From Pseudarthrobacter chlorophenolicus (GTDB lineage Bacteria; Actinomycetota; Actinomycetes; Actinomycetales; Micrococcaceae): a DNA stretch of 64,000 bases. The translations under genes were made by a program, and so were the position numbers. Below are positions 42,424 through 51,868 of this stretch, one piece after another. The notes under the pieces were generated by a model. The model was not told where the DNA came from and made no database searches. It was given only the letters and a program-made list of their open reading frames with translations. How positions within the stretch are numbered: position 1 is the first letter of the stretch; each line of letters starts with the position of its first letter. The DNA lies in NCBI RefSeq assembly GCF_000962805.1, contig NZ_JZTW01000004.1, positions 1-64,000 of the forward strand. Direction: 5' to 3'.

Positions 42424-43542
42424 CTAGGCGGGAAGGGCCGGCTGGCTGGCAAGGATGCTTTCCAGGGAGGTCAGGAAGGCTGTGGTTTCCGTCTCAGTGC
42501 CGGCAGTGACCCGCAGGTGGCCAGGAATGCCGACGTCGCGGATCAGCACACCCGCGTCCAGCAGCCCCTGCCAGACCTCGTGCGGGTTCTCCAGCCCACC
42601 GAAGAAGACGTAGTTTGAGTCTGACGCCGCCGGCTTGAGGCCCATGCGGGTCAGCTCGGCCACGATGCGGTCGCGCTGCTTCTTGATGTCCTCGACATCC
42701 GCCATGAGGGCTTCGCGGTGCTGCAGGGCCGCCAGGGCGGTTGCCTGGGTGATGGCGGACAGGTGGTATGGGAGCCGGACCAGGCGCAGCGCGTCGGTTA
42801 CTTCCGGCGCGGCTGCCATATAGCCCAGCCGGGCGCCTGCCAGCGCGAATGCCTTGCTCATGGTGCGGGAGACGATCAGCCGCTCCCGGCCGGGCAGCAG
42901 CGTCAGGGCGCTGGGTGTGCCGTCGTGGGCAAACTCATGGTAAGCCTCATCCACAATCACGATGGCCTGGCTTTCGGCGCCGGCTTCGTAGACCGCTTCC
43001 ACCACGTCCAGGCCGAGGCCGGTGCCGGTGGGATTGTTCGGTGAGCACAGGAAGACGATGTTGGGCTTCAGCTCCCGGACCTGGCGGGCGGCAGATTCGG
43101 CGCTGAGGCCGTACCCGTCCTCACGCTCGCCCTTGATGTATCCGGTGTCGGTGCCGCTGGCCAGCAGGGGGTACATGGAGTACGTGGGGGGAAAGCCCAG
43201 CGCAGTGCGGCCCGGACCGCCGAATGCCTGAAGGATCTGCTGCAGGACTTCGTTGGAGCCGTTGGCAGCCCACACGTTGGACTCATCCAGGCCGTGGCCC
43301 AGATACTCTGCAAGGGCCTTGCGGAGCTCGGTGAATTCCCGGTCGGGGTAGCGGTTCAGTCCGGCGGCAGCCTCGGCGACCGCCGCAGTGATGGCGGCCG
43401 TGACATCGGCAGGGACACCATGGGTGTTCTCGTTGACGTTGAGGAGGATGGGGACATCCAGCTGCGGGGCACCGTAGGGCGTGATGCCCCGGAGGTTGCT
43501 GCGGAGGGGAAGCCGGTTCAGGCGTTCAAGCTGGTCATTCAC
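42424..43542 (-). CDS. hisC: Histidinol-phosphate aminotransferase
   Basis: 372 residues, PLP fold type I. The PLP lysine is in [31 protein letters not shown] and the Asp in [11 protein letters not shown] are conserved. It starts with GTG ([12 protein letters not shown]). A -10 box, TAAACT (43554-43549), ends 6 nt before the GTG, so transcription of the his block probably starts here with a leaderless mRNA. hisD, usually upstream, is absent. Confidence 0.95.
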   Translation of the reverse strand: MNDQLERLNRLPLRSNLRGITPYGAPQLDVPILLNVNENTHGVPADVTAAITAAVAEAAAGLNRYPDREFTELRKALAEYLGHGLDESNVWAANGSNEVLQQILQAFGGPGRTALGFPPTYSMYPLLASGTDTGYIKGEREDGYGLSAESAARQVRELKPNIVFLCSPNNPTGTGLGLDVVEAVYEAGAESQAIVIVDEAYHEFAHDGTPSALTLLPGRERLIVSRTMSKAFALAGARLGYMAAAPEVTDALRLVRLPYHLSAITQATALAALQHREALMADVEDIKKQRDRIVAELTRMGLKPAASDSNYVFFGGLENPHEVWQGLLDAGVLIRDVGIPGHLRVTAGTETETTAFLTSLESILASQPALPA

Positions 43543-43580
43543 CTGAACAGTTTAGTGGGAGGGACTGTCGCCCGAAAATG
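43543..43580 (-). promoter_or_regulatory. hisC promoter
   Basis: Minus strand -10 box TAAACT (43554-43549), 6 nt before the GTG start of hisC; a weak -35, TTTTCG, lies 18 nt further up. No ribosome site with proper spacing exists, which supports a leaderless mRNA. Confidence 0.55.
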
Positions 43581-43676
43581 TGACGGTTCGCTCCGGCCCG
43601 CGCAAATCCGCTCCGGGCGGCACGCCTGCCCCACCCGGACGCTGTTTCAGCCGGAAAGGGCCGCTCCACGCCAGGT

Positions 43677-44126
43677 TTAGCGCGTGGGAATGTACAGCTG
43701 CTGCCCCGGGAGAATCTTCCCGGCGGACAGGTTGTTGAGCTGCACAATATCCGCCACAACGTCCCTGGCGTCCCGCTCCGGTGCGAGGTCGGCGGCGATC
43801 CCCCACAGTGACTCACCCGGCTGCACAGTCACCGTGACGGTGGGGGTCACGGTGAGGTCTGCTGCGGAGTCGGAGGCCTTGGCCGGAGAGTTGAAGAAGC
43901 CTGCCAGGGACAGCAGGAGCGCCGCCACCAGCACCAGGGGAATCCCGATCAGTACCACCTTGCCGCGCCGCGTGAGGCGCAGTGGTGGCAGCGGCGCCTG
44001 GCCGCTGTGCCCCTTGGCCGACTTCCGCTGGACAGGCACCCGGCCTTCCCGTGGCGCCTGCTTATCCCGGGCACCGTTGCCGTAAACGTCGAAACCGTGT
44101 GACCTGAAAGCGGATGTAGCTGACAT
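43677..44126 (-). CDS. LysM peptidoglycan-binding membrane protein divergent from lexA
   Basis: 149 residues: a basic cytoplasmic N terminus (about 1-55), one membrane helix (VVLIGIPLVLVAALLLSLAGF, about 57-77) and a C-terminal LysM domain (VTVQPGESLWGIAADLAPE ... NNLSAGKILPGQQLYIPT). The same layout and position next to lexA are seen in B. subtilis YneA, mycobacterial Rv2719c (ChiZ) and corynebacterial DivS, which stop division during the SOS response. This product lacks any enzyme domain, and equivalence is inferred from position and topology. ATG at 44126 has AGGAGG upstream. LexA boxes lie in the shared intergenic region. Confidence 0.88.
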   Translation of the reverse strand: MSATSAFRSHGFDVYGNGARDKQAPREGRVPVQRKSAKGHSGQAPLPPLRLTRRGKVVLIGIPLVLVAALLLSLAGFFNSPAKASDSAADLTVTPTVTVTVQPGESLWGIAADLAPERDARDVVADIVQLNNLSAGKILPGQQLYIPTR

Positions 44127-44231
44127 GACCTTAGCCCTCCTGGACCGTACTGCGTCTGTTGGTGTTGCCTGCTGGTGCCGCCCCAAGATGCTGCCTGACC
44201 GGCTCCGTGTTCGAAAGGCTACTCGCCTCGT

Positions 44232-44247
44232 TAGAACACATATTCGA
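44232..44247. promoter_or_regulatory. LexA (SOS) box 1 between the LysM gene and lexA
   Basis: TAGAACACATATTCGA fits TCGAAC-N4-GTTCGA in 10 of 12 fixed positions. It is 106 bp from the LysM start and could serve that gene. A half site, GTTCGAAA, lies nearer to it (about 44210). Confidence 0.75.
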
Positions 44248-44299
44248 ATAATGCTTGATTCAGTTTTAGCACCTATGGACGAACAATGTCGAGACTCGC

Positions 44300-44340
44300 T
44301 AGAACAAATGTTTGAAAAAGCAATGTGGCTGACCTACGTT
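44300..44340 (+). promoter_or_regulatory. lexA promoter with LexA box 2
   Basis: TAGAACAAATGTTTGA (44300-44315) fits the box in 10 of 12 positions. It overlaps the -35 TTGAAA (44312-44317) of a promoter with a 17-nt spacer and -10 TACGTT (44335-44340). LexA binding here would repress its own gene. The leader to lexA is about 110 nt, otherwise without features. Confidence 0.75.
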
Positions 44341-44454
44341 TGGAGGCAGGAACATCCACTCCTGAAGTTGATCAGCAGGGTCTGACATTGACGGCGGGAA
44401 CACTCAGTCCGGTGCAGTTGAAAGCCCGGTGGCAACCGAAAGGCAACGGCGAAC

Positions 44455-45204
44455 ATGGCAGCAGCAGCCACCGGGGGCAGGGCGACCTCGCAGCCGAAAA
44501 GAACAGCCAAAGGCTTGACGCCGCGGCAGAAGAAAATCCTCGAGACCATCCAGCGTTCGGTCAACGTCAACGGTTACCCGCCGTCCATGCGCGAGATCGG
44601 GGACACCGTAGGGCTGGCGAGCCTCTCGAGCGTCACCCACCAGCTCTCGCAGCTGGAAAAGCTGGGCTACCTCCGGCGTGATCCGAAGCGGCCCCGGGCC
44701 ATGGAAGTCCTGATGCCGCTGACCCTGGACGGCGGGGCAACCGGCAGGACGGCCAGTCAGGCAGCGGAACCCGCGGCGGCGGCCTCCCCGGGGATCACGG
44801 CCTCCGTCACGGAGTTGCCCACGGCTCTGGACACGGCCATGGTGCCCCTCGTCGGCCGCATCGCCGCCGGCGGCCCCATCCTTGCTGACCAGGTGGTGGA
44901 GGACGTTATGCCGCTCCCCCGCCAGCTGGTGGGCCAGGGCGAACTGTTTATGCTGAAGGTGGCCGGTGATTCCATGGTGGACGCCGCCATCTGCGACGGC
45001 GACTGGGTAGTGGTCCGGCGCCAGGCCGACGCCGCGAACGGAGACATCGTTGCTGCCCTCCTGGACGACGAAGCCACAGTCAAGACGTTTCGCCAGCGCG
45101 ACGGCCACACGTGGCTGCTGCCACAGAACACGCAGTACGAACCGATCCTCGGCGACCACGCCACCATTATGGGCAAGGTGGTTTCGGTCCTCCGGTCGCT
45201 GTAA
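44455..45204 (+). CDS. lexA: LexA repressor
   Basis: 249 residues. N-terminal winged helix ([29 protein letters not shown]) and C-terminal S24 peptidase domain. The self-cleavage Ala-Gly is in [10 protein letters not shown], the catalytic Ser in VAGDSMVDA and the Lys in DEATVKTF. RecA-triggered self-cleavage turns on the SOS genes. The linker (about 85-120) is Ala-rich and longer than in E. coli. A strong bidirectional terminator follows. Confidence 0.96.
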   Translation: MAAAATGGRATSQPKRTAKGLTPRQKKILETIQRSVNVNGYPPSMREIGDTVGLASLSSVTHQLSQLEKLGYLRRDPKRPRAMEVLMPLTLDGGATGRTASQAAEPAAAASPGITASVTELPTALDTAMVPLVGRIAAGGPILADQVVEDVMPLPRQLVGQGELFMLKVAGDSMVDAAICDGDWVVVRRQADAANGDIVAALLDDEATVKTFRQRDGHTWLLPQNTQYEPILGDHATIMGKVVSVLRSL

Positions 45205-45240
45205 CGCGGCCGCCGGTCAACAACAGGCCACAGCAGTCCA

Positions 45241-45289
45241 GCCGATAAGGAAGGCGCCGTTCCCTTGGAACGGCGCCTTCCTTATCGGC
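45241..45289. terminator. Bidirectional terminator between lexA and dinG
   Basis: A perfect 23-bp stem (45241-45263 with 45267-45289) around the loop CTT; the arm starts GCCGATAAGGAAGGCGCCG. The genes are convergent. The A/T-containing distal part of the stem could serve both strands. Confidence 0.9.
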
Positions 45290-45304
45290 ATCTCCCCGTG
45301 GCGC

Positions 45305-47362
45305 CTACGGCGTTTCCCCGGCAAGCCTCTCCAAGGCCGCGATCGCCGTCGTACGGTCGGTCGTAGCCCAGAACGGCGGCAGGGCGCCGCGCAGGAACCC
45401 GGCATAGCGTTCCGTGGCCAGGCGGGAATCGAGGACCGCCACCACCCCTTTGTCGCCGGTGGAGCGGATCAGCCTGCCGGCGCCCTGGGCCAGCCGGATG
45501 GCGGCATGCGTCGCCGAGACGGACATGAACCCGTTGCCGCCAGCCTGCGCCACGGCCCGGGAGCGGGCCGTCATGAGGGGATCATCCGGGCGGGGAAAGG
45601 GGATGCGGTCGATGACGACCAGTCGGCAGGAAACTCCGGGGACGTCAACGCCCTGCCACAGCGACATGGTGCCGAACAGGCACGTGTCCGGTTCGTCGGC
45701 GAACTGCTTGACGAGTGCCGTCATGGTGGAATCGCCTTGGCAGAGGACCGTCATGCCCAGCTTGGGCCGGAGCGCTTCGGCTGCCTCTTCGGCTGCCCGC
45801 CGTGAGGAGAACAGGCACAGCGCCCCGCCGTTCGAGGCGCGGATGAGGGCCTCCAGCTCCGCCAGCGATTCCGGCGACGCGCCACGGCCTGGCTTGGGCA
45901 GGTGCCCGGCCACGTACAGGATGCCCTGCTTGGGGTAGTCGAACGGCGAGCCGACGTCGATCCCGGTCCAGGCAGGTGCCCCTTCGCCCACCAGGCCCAA
46001 TCCCCCGGCCGCGGGTTCGAAGGCAGAACCGATGGCCAGGGTTGCGGAGGTCAGGACTACTGTATGCCCGGCGAAGAGCCCCTCCCGCAGCCTTCCGGCC
46101 ACGGACAGCGGCGCGATGTTGACCAGCGCGGGAGCGTTGTCGTCCGGTTGGGAATAGCCCTGTCCCGGATCAAAGGTTCCGGCGCGCGAGATCCACACGA
46201 CCTCGCGGTTCTCCCTGGCAGCCAAAAGCCGCTCGGACAGTTCAAGGATGAGCATCAGGCGTGAACGCGCAAGCTGCCTGCCGCCGTCGGCAGCGTTGCT
46301 GCTGTCTCCCTTGGAATCGGACAGCGCCGCCCTGCAGGCTTCGCGAAGCTGGTCCACGCAGTCGAGCTGTTCGTCGTTCAGTCCGTTGGGGAGCAGCCCA
46401 CTCGGCACGCCGGCAAGGGCCAGCTCCAGGTTCGCCGCGGCGGCATTGAGCGCGTCCACGGTGATGGCCGTGTGTTTACGGGCGCCTGAGGCAGCGGCGT
46501 GGACCATGGCGACGGACAGCTGGCCGGACACGGCTCCGGTCACCCGGTCCTGCAGCTCGTGGGCCTCATCCACCACCACGACGTCGTACTCCGGCAGCAC
46601 CGCGAGTCCCTCGAACGCGCTGACCGCGAGCATGGCGTGGTTGGTCACTACGACGTCGGCTTCGGCAGCGTCCTGGCGGGCCAGCTCGCTGAAGCATTCC
46701 TCGGCCAGGGGGCATTTCTGGGAGCCCAGGCACTCCATGGACGTTACCGAAACCTGCTTCCAGGCCCGGTCCGTCACGCCGGGCAGGAGTTCGTCCCGGT
46801 CTCCTGTGGATGTCTTTTCCGCCCATTCCCGGAGCCGGACCACTTCCTTTCCGAGCTGGGACTGCGGCCCGCCGGCGGCTGCGGCGAAATGCGGCACGCT
46901 GGTGTCCTCACCGAGCGAGAAGAGCTGCCCTTCGGAGGGTTCCTCGGACGGGAACCCGCCTTCCAGCTTGTGCCTGCAGACGTAATTGGACCGGCCCTTG
47001 ACCAGCGCCACTTTGACCGGCCGGTCGAGGGCCGGGGTGATGGCTTTGAGGAGCCGGGGCAGGTCCCTGCCGACGATCTGTGTCTGCAGGGCGAGCGTAG
47101 CCGTGGACACCAGCGCCGGCTTGTTGCTTTCAAGAGCATGGGCGATCAGCGGGATCAGGTACGCCAGCGACTTTCCGGTACCGGTCCCGGCCTGCACCAG
47201 CAGGTGGTTGCCGGTTTCGATGGCCTGCGCCACCTGCCGCGCCATCTCATGCTGCCCGGAACGGCTCTGGCCGCCCATGGCGGAAACGGCCCGGTCGAGC
47301 AGCTCGATGACGAGCTGCCCGCCGGCCGTTTCCCTGGACTCAGTTGCCACAGCCTCAGGCAT
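45305..47362 (-). CDS. dinG: ATP-dependent DNA helicase DinG/XPD family
   Basis: 685 residues, superfamily 2. Walker A is QAGTGTGKSLAYLIP, Walker B VVVDEAHELQD, and motif VI LAQGAGRLIRS. Four Cys (YVCRHKL, then MECLGSQKCPLAEECFSE) form the 4Fe-4S site of the XPD/DinG group. It unwinds DNA, including structured DNA. ATG at 47362 overlaps the hflX stop by 8 nt; a TTG start 9 nt earlier is less likely. No LexA box was found before it, so it is not clearly SOS-controlled here. Confidence 0.93.
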   Translation of the reverse strand: MPEAVATESRETAGGQLVIELLDRAVSAMGGQSRSGQHEMARQVAQAIETGNHLLVQAGTGTGKSLAYLIPLIAHALESNKPALVSTATLALQTQIVGRDLPRLLKAITPALDRPVKVALVKGRSNYVCRHKLEGGFPSEEPSEGQLFSLGEDTSVPHFAAAAGGPQSQLGKEVVRLREWAEKTSTGDRDELLPGVTDRAWKQVSVTSMECLGSQKCPLAEECFSELARQDAAEADVVVTNHAMLAVSAFEGLAVLPEYDVVVVDEAHELQDRVTGAVSGQLSVAMVHAAASGARKHTAITVDALNAAAANLELALAGVPSGLLPNGLNDEQLDCVDQLREACRAALSDSKGDSSNAADGGRQLARSRLMLILELSERLLAARENREVVWISRAGTFDPGQGYSQPDDNAPALVNIAPLSVAGRLREGLFAGHTVVLTSATLAIGSAFEPAAGGLGLVGEGAPAWTGIDVGSPFDYPKQGILYVAGHLPKPGRGASPESLAELEALIRASNGGALCLFSSRRAAEEAAEALRPKLGMTVLCQGDSTMTALVKQFADEPDTCLFGTMSLWQGVDVPGVSCRLVVIDRIPFPRPDDPLMTARSRAVAQAGGNGFMSVSATHAAIRLAQGAGRLIRSTGDKGVVAVLDSRLATERYAGFLRGALPPFWATTDRTTAIAALERLAGETP

Positions 47363-49016
47363 TGTCGGCAAAGGATTCCAGTTCGGCGGCCAGGCCCTCG
47401 CGGACCTTCACCACCGCCCGGGTTCCGGCCTCGACATGGTCCATGCTGATGATCTCCGCGTCGGAGTCATGCAGCTTGCTGATCAGGTCGCCGCGGTTGT
47501 ACGGGATGAGCAGCTCAAGTTCGACGCCGGGGCGCGGAATCGAATCGCTGATGGTCCTGAGCAGTTCCGCGATTCCCTCGCCGGTGCGGGCAGAAACCAC
47601 CACATGGCGCGGTTCGCGCTGCTTCAGCCGCTCCACCACAAACGGATCTGCGGCGTCGGCCTTGTTCAGGACGATAATCTCCGGGATCTTGCGTGCATCA
47701 ACCTCGCCGAAGACCTTCCGCACGGCGGCGATCTGGCCTTCAGGATCCGGGTGGGACACGTCCACCACGTGCAGGATGAGGTCGGAGTCGGCTACTTCCT
47801 CCAGCGTGGACCGGAAGGCCTCCACCAGCTGGGTGGGGAGGGACCGGACGAAGCCCACGGTGTCGGCCAGGGTGTAGCCCAGGCCGTCTGAGGTCTCGGC
47901 CTTGCGGATAGTGGGGTCCAGTGTGGCGAACAGGGCGTTCTCCACCAGTACCCCGGCGTCCGTCAACCGGTTGAGCAGCGAAGACTTTCCGGCGTTTGTG
48001 TAGCCCGCGATCGCTACGGACGGCACTTCATTACGACGGCGGTTGGCGCGCTTGGTTTCCCGGGCAGGCTTCATCGCGGCGATTTCCCGCCGCAGCTTGG
48101 CCATCCGGGTGCGGATCCGGCGGCGGTCCAGTTCGATCTTCGTCTCACCGGGGCCGCGCGAACCCATGCCTGCGGCGGCACCGCCAACCTGGCCGCCGGC
48201 CTGGCGGGACATCGACTCGCCCCAGCCACGGAGGCGGGGAAGCAGGTACTCCAGCTGCGCCAGCTCAACCTGGGCCTTGCCCTCGCGGCTCTTCGCATGC
48301 TGCGCGAAAATGTCCAGGATGAGCCCGGTGCGGTCGATGACCTTGACCTTGACAATGTCTTCCAGCCCGCGCCGCTGGGAAGGCGCCAGTTCGGCGTCGA
48401 CCACCACTGTGTCCGCTCCCGTGGACATGACAATGTCCTTGAGCTCCTGCGCTTTGCCCGAGCCCAGGAACGTGCCGGGGTCCGGCTTAGCACGGCGCTG
48501 CACAAGGCCGTCCAGCACTTCCGAGCCGGCGGTCTCGGCCAGGGCTGCGAGTTCCCGCAAGGAGTTCTCGGCGTCGGCCAGGGTGCCTTCGGACCAAAGT
48601 CCGGCGAGGACCACGCGCTCCAGCCGCAGCTGGCGGTATTCGACTTCGGTGACGTCTTCGAGTTCGGTGGAAAGGCCTGCTGTGCGGCGCAGGGCGCGCC
48701 GCTCTTCGAGGTCCTGCTGGTCGCCGTCGTATTCGGAGTGCTCGGCTTCCAGTCGGGAGATGGCCTGGGCCTTGCCGAGGACCGCCTTCGCGTCGCCGGC
48801 GCCCTCGGACGTTCCGGAGCCGGCCGGTACGTCCTTGGCGAGGATCCTGTCGATCACAGCCTGGATTTCCGCTGGGCTCATATCCTGGGCTGCCGGATCG
48901 GATCCGGTGTTGGGCTGGCTGGTCATGGTCTCCTTCGAAGTTTCGGCAGTTCCAGAATAGTGCCGTTCGGTGGAATGTGGTGAAGTATTCGCGCTGGGCT
49001 GAGGGGCTGCGGTCAT
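47355..49016 (-). CDS. hflX: GTPase HflX
   Basis: Ribosome-splitting GTPase that rescues stalled ribosomes under stress. GTPase motifs: AGYTNAGKSSLLN, DTVGF, NKAD. The N-terminal HflX domain includes GSGKAQELKDIVMSTGADTVVVDAE and AELAPSQRRGLE. Two starts are possible: ATG 49016 (AGGAGA with 6-nt spacing, 553 residues) or ATG 48926 (AAGGAG only 3 nt away, 523 residues). I prefer the first by spacing, although its 30 extra residues are low-complexity. A perfect -35 TTGACA with GAGTAG after 17 nt lies at 49315-49287. Confidence 0.93.
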   Translation of the reverse strand: MTAAPQPSANTSPHSTERHYSGTAETSKETMTSQPNTGSDPAAQDMSPAEIQAVIDRILAKDVPAGSGTSEGAGDAKAVLGKAQAISRLEAEHSEYDGDQQDLEERRALRRTAGLSTELEDVTEVEYRQLRLERVVLAGLWSEGTLADAENSLRELAALAETAGSEVLDGLVQRRAKPDPGTFLGSGKAQELKDIVMSTGADTVVVDAELAPSQRRGLEDIVKVKVIDRTGLILDIFAQHAKSREGKAQVELAQLEYLLPRLRGWGESMSRQAGGQVGGAAAGMGSRGPGETKIELDRRRIRTRMAKLRREIAAMKPARETKRANRRRNEVPSVAIAGYTNAGKSSLLNRLTDAGVLVENALFATLDPTIRKAETSDGLGYTLADTVGFVRSLPTQLVEAFRSTLEEVADSDLILHVVDVSHPDPEGQIAAVRKVFGEVDARKIPEIIVLNKADAADPFVVERLKQREPRHVVVSARTGEGIAELLRTISDSIPRPGVELELLIPYNRGDLISKLHDSDAEIISMDHVEAGTRAVVKVREGLAAELESFADNA

Positions 49017-49379
49017 GCAGTGTCTCCTGTACTGGCAGCCGGGCAACAATGCCGCGGCAGTCTGGGCGCCGCAAGGGAAAAGGCGGCGGAACGGATGGGG
49101 ACCGGCGTCACGGCAGGAAGCATGAAAGGAATCAAGCTTCGAGTGTTGTCCGGCGTCCGCAGCAAACGGTGAAGTTTGCTCCGGTGCACAAGCGGAAGGC
49201 GGAGAGCCTGCGTCGCTGTGGGCAGAATCGCTGGCGGGAATGGACACCGCGGACAAGAGAGCGGGACGGGCAAGCGCCCGGGCCGGCTACTCGAAGATCA
49301 AGAACATGCTGTCAAGACTAGCAGAGGCGCCATGGCGCGGTTTCCCTTTACGCTGCGGGGGGAACTACTCTGGCCTGTT

Positions 49380-50003
49380 ATGGAGTCCGCACACTATTTC
49401 AGCGCATCGCCCGCCGGCCCCTTCACCCGGAAGCCGCTGACGGTGGAACTCGCCGGAGAAACGCGGACGCTGCAGACCTCGAGCGGCATCTTCAGCCCGG
49501 ACGGAATCGATAAGGGAACCGCGGTTCTTCTCGCGGAGGTTCCCGCCCCCGCAGCTACCGGCAACCTCTTGGATATTGGCTGCGGCTGGGGCCCCATCGC
49601 CCTGACGATGGCCCTGAAGGCACCCCATGCGCAGGTTTACGCCGTGGACGTGAACGAACGCTGCATTGCCCTGACCAACGGGAACGCCGCAGCACTCGGC
49701 CTGTCGAATGTTTCAGCGAGCACGCCGGAGGACGTGGATCCCACGGTCCGGTTCGACACCATCTGGTCTAACCCGCCCATCCGGATCGGCAAGGATGAGC
49801 TGCACTCCCTGCTGAAGCTGTGGCTGCCGCGGCTCACCCCCGGGGGCACTGCCTACCTGGTGGTCCAAAAAAACCTGGGGTCGGATTCGTTGCAGCGCTG
49901 GCTGGCGGCAGAGCTCGACGCGTCTTTCACGGTGACGCGGGAGTCGACGTCGAAATCGTTCCGCGTACTGAAAGTCAGGAAAGCGTCCCCGACGCCACAA
50001 TGA
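49380..50003 (+). CDS. RsmC-like class I SAM-dependent methyltransferase
   Basis: 207 residues. MESAHYFSASPAGPFTR is the usual start of this family. The SAM site is NLLDIGCGWGPIALTMA, and SNPPIRIG is the NPP[YF]-type catalytic motif of N-methyltransferases acting on nucleic acid bases. It corresponds to the C-terminal half of E. coli RsmC (16S rRNA G1207), so an rRNA target is likely. TACTCT ends 8 nt before the ATG; a longer frame reaches upstream. Its last 29 nt overlap the end of dapF on the other strand. Confidence 0.85.
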   Translation: MESAHYFSASPAGPFTRKPLTVELAGETRTLQTSSGIFSPDGIDKGTAVLLAEVPAPAATGNLLDIGCGWGPIALTMALKAPHAQVYAVDVNERCIALTNGNAAALGLSNVSASTPEDVDPTVRFDTIWSNPPIRIGKDELHSLLKLWLPRLTPGGTAYLVVQKNLGSDSLQRWLAAELDASFTVTRESTSKSFRVLKVRKASPTPQ

Positions 50004-50919
50004 CGGCAGGGCCGCTGAGCTCTACATGCTCGTGGCCGCCGGGGCCTGCGAAGAATTTAACCCCCACCACTCCGCCCGGAACGTTGACGCGCCAGGCGTC
50101 CGGGGCGCCGGCCCCGGCCCAGTGACGGATTGCGACGGCGGCGGCACAGGCTCCCGTACCGCAGGACTGCGTCTCCCCCACGCCTCGTTCGTGTACCCGC
50201 ATCGTGACGGAGCCGATGCCGTCAAGGACCAGCGGCTCGGACGGAACCACGAATTCCACGTTGGTGCCATTGGCGGGGAGCGGTTCCACGGCCGGGGCGG
50301 TGTAGAGGCGGGTTGCTTCGAGCTCCGCGAGTTCGGCGAGGGCCACCACGGTATGCGGGTTGCCCATACTGACTGACAGGGCCGGGCGCGGGACCTCCAG
50401 GCCTTCGGCGGTGACCAGCGAGTCCATGGCTTTGGCCGTGGCCTCGCCCGGGAAAATGAACTCCCACGGGCCCATGTCCACTGCATAGCCGTCGGCGGTG
50501 CGTACCACTGTCTTCAGGCCGCCGCGGGTTCCGATGGCAACGGCGCCGCCCACCGGGAGATCGATCAGCCCCTCAGCCCGGAGGAAGTGGACGAAGACAC
50601 GGACACCGTTGCCGCACATTTCGGACAGCGAACCATCGCCGTTGCGGTAATCCATGAACCACTCGGCGTCCGGGTTGGCGGCGAGGATCTCACGGCCCTC
50701 TGGAAGGAACCGTGACGGAACAGCCCGGATCAGGCCATCTCCGCCGATGCCGAGGTGCCGGTTGCACAGGGCAGCCACGTGGCCGGCTTCGATGGTGTGC
50801 GCGCCCTCCGGATCGGCCACCAGGACGAAGTCGTTGCCCGTTCCATGCCCCTTGGAGAACCTCAGCCCTGCCAGTGTTTGAAAGGCGGTTCCGGTGGTCT
50901 CTGTCAGGGTTGCATCCAT
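49975..50919 (-). CDS. dapF: Diaminopimelate epimerase
   Basis: Converts L,L- to meso-diaminopimelate for lysine and peptidoglycan. 314 residues with the two catalytic Cys in EMCGNGVRV and QSCGTGACAAA. HGTGNDFVLV is the typical N-terminal segment. It lies 46 nt downstream of miaA on the same strand and its 3' end overlaps the convergent methyltransferase gene. Confidence 0.95.
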   Translation of the reverse strand: MDATLTETTGTAFQTLAGLRFSKGHGTGNDFVLVADPEGAHTIEAGHVAALCNRHLGIGGDGLIRAVPSRFLPEGREILAANPDAEWFMDYRNGDGSLSEMCGNGVRVFVHFLRAEGLIDLPVGGAVAIGTRGGLKTVVRTADGYAVDMGPWEFIFPGEATAKAMDSLVTAEGLEVPRPALSVSMGNPHTVVALAELAELEATRLYTAPAVEPLPANGTNVEFVVPSEPLVLDGIGSVTMRVHERGVGETQSCGTGACAAAVAIRHWAGAGAPDAWRVNVPGGVVGVKFFAGPGGHEHVELSGPAVIVASGTLS

Positions 50920-50965
50920 GCCGTCAAGCCTACCGGCAGGCCCAATCACACCGGAAACCGTCAGG

Positions 50966-51865
50966 CTACCGGCCGCAAAGTCCTGCGGCCCGGACCAGTA
51001 GATCCTGGTCCTGCCAGTCGATCCACGTAATTCGAGGGTCGGCGCGGAACCAGGTCAGCTGGCGGCGGGCGAACTGCCGGGTGGCGACGATGGTGCTTTC
51101 AGCAGCCTCGGCCACCGACGCGGAGCCGTCAATAACCTGCAGGAACTGCGAATAGCCCAGGGCGCGGCACGCAGTCTTCCCGGTGCGCAGGCCCAGTGCG
51201 TCAAGCCGGCGGACTTCAGCCAGCAGGCCGGCGTCCACCATGGCATGCACCCGGGCGGCCAGACGTTCATGCAGCGCCGGGCGGTCCACGGACAAGCCAA
51301 TCTGGACAGCAGGCTGGAAGTACTCCCGCCGGGGCATGAAGGAACTGAAGGGACGCCCGGTAAGTTCATGGACTTCCAGGGCACGGATGATGCGCCGGTC
51401 ATCGTTCAACCGTTCGGCCGAGGCCGGGTCCACGTCCTGGAGGCGCGCCCGCAGGGATGCCGTTCCGTGCGCAGCCAGCTCGGCTTCCAGGCTGCGGCGC
51501 AGACCCGGATCGGTACCGGGAAACTCGAGTACGTCGAGGGCGGCGCGGACATAAAGCCCGGAGCCGCCCACCAGGATGGCCCGCTTTCCGCGGGTGTGGA
51601 TGTCCCTGATCAGCTGCCGTGCCTGCTGCTGGAAGTCCGAGACGCTGGCTTCCTGCGTGACATCAAGGACGTCCAGGAGGTGGTGCGGTATGCCCAGGCG
51701 CTCGGCAGGGGTGATCTTGGCGGTTCCGATGTCCATGCCGCGGTAGAACTGCATGGCGTCGGCGTTAATGACCTCGCCGTCCAGCTCGAGTGCCAGATTA
51801 ACGGCAAGATCGGATTTTCCGGACCCGGTGGGACCGACGACGGCGATGACGGGCGGGGTGCCCAC
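50966..51865 (-). CDS. miaA: tRNA dimethylallyltransferase
   Basis: Adds the isopentenyl group to A37 of tRNAs reading U-initial codons. 299 residues, P-loop [14 protein letters not shown], and the DSRQVYR-equivalent [17 protein letters not shown]. It makes the substrate for MiaB, whose gene ends 3 nt upstream. Confidence 0.95.
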   Translation of the reverse strand: MGTPPVIAVVGPTGSGKSDLAVNLALELDGEVINADAMQFYRGMDIGTAKITPAERLGIPHHLLDVLDVTQEASVSDFQQQARQLIRDIHTRGKRAILVGGSGLYVRAALDVLEFPGTDPGLRRSLEAELAAHGTASLRARLQDVDPASAERLNDDRRIIRALEVHELTGRPFSSFMPRREYFQPAVQIGLSVDRPALHERLAARVHAMVDAGLLAEVRRLDALGLRTGKTACRALGYSQFLQVIDGSASVAEAAESTIVATRQFARRQLTWFRADPRITWIDWQDQDLLVRAAGLCGR

Positions 51866-51868
51866 GGA

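Noticed and set aside
44125-44385. 86-residue plus-strand frame before lexA
   Set aside because: It covers both LexA boxes and the lexA promoter; no ribosome site or family.
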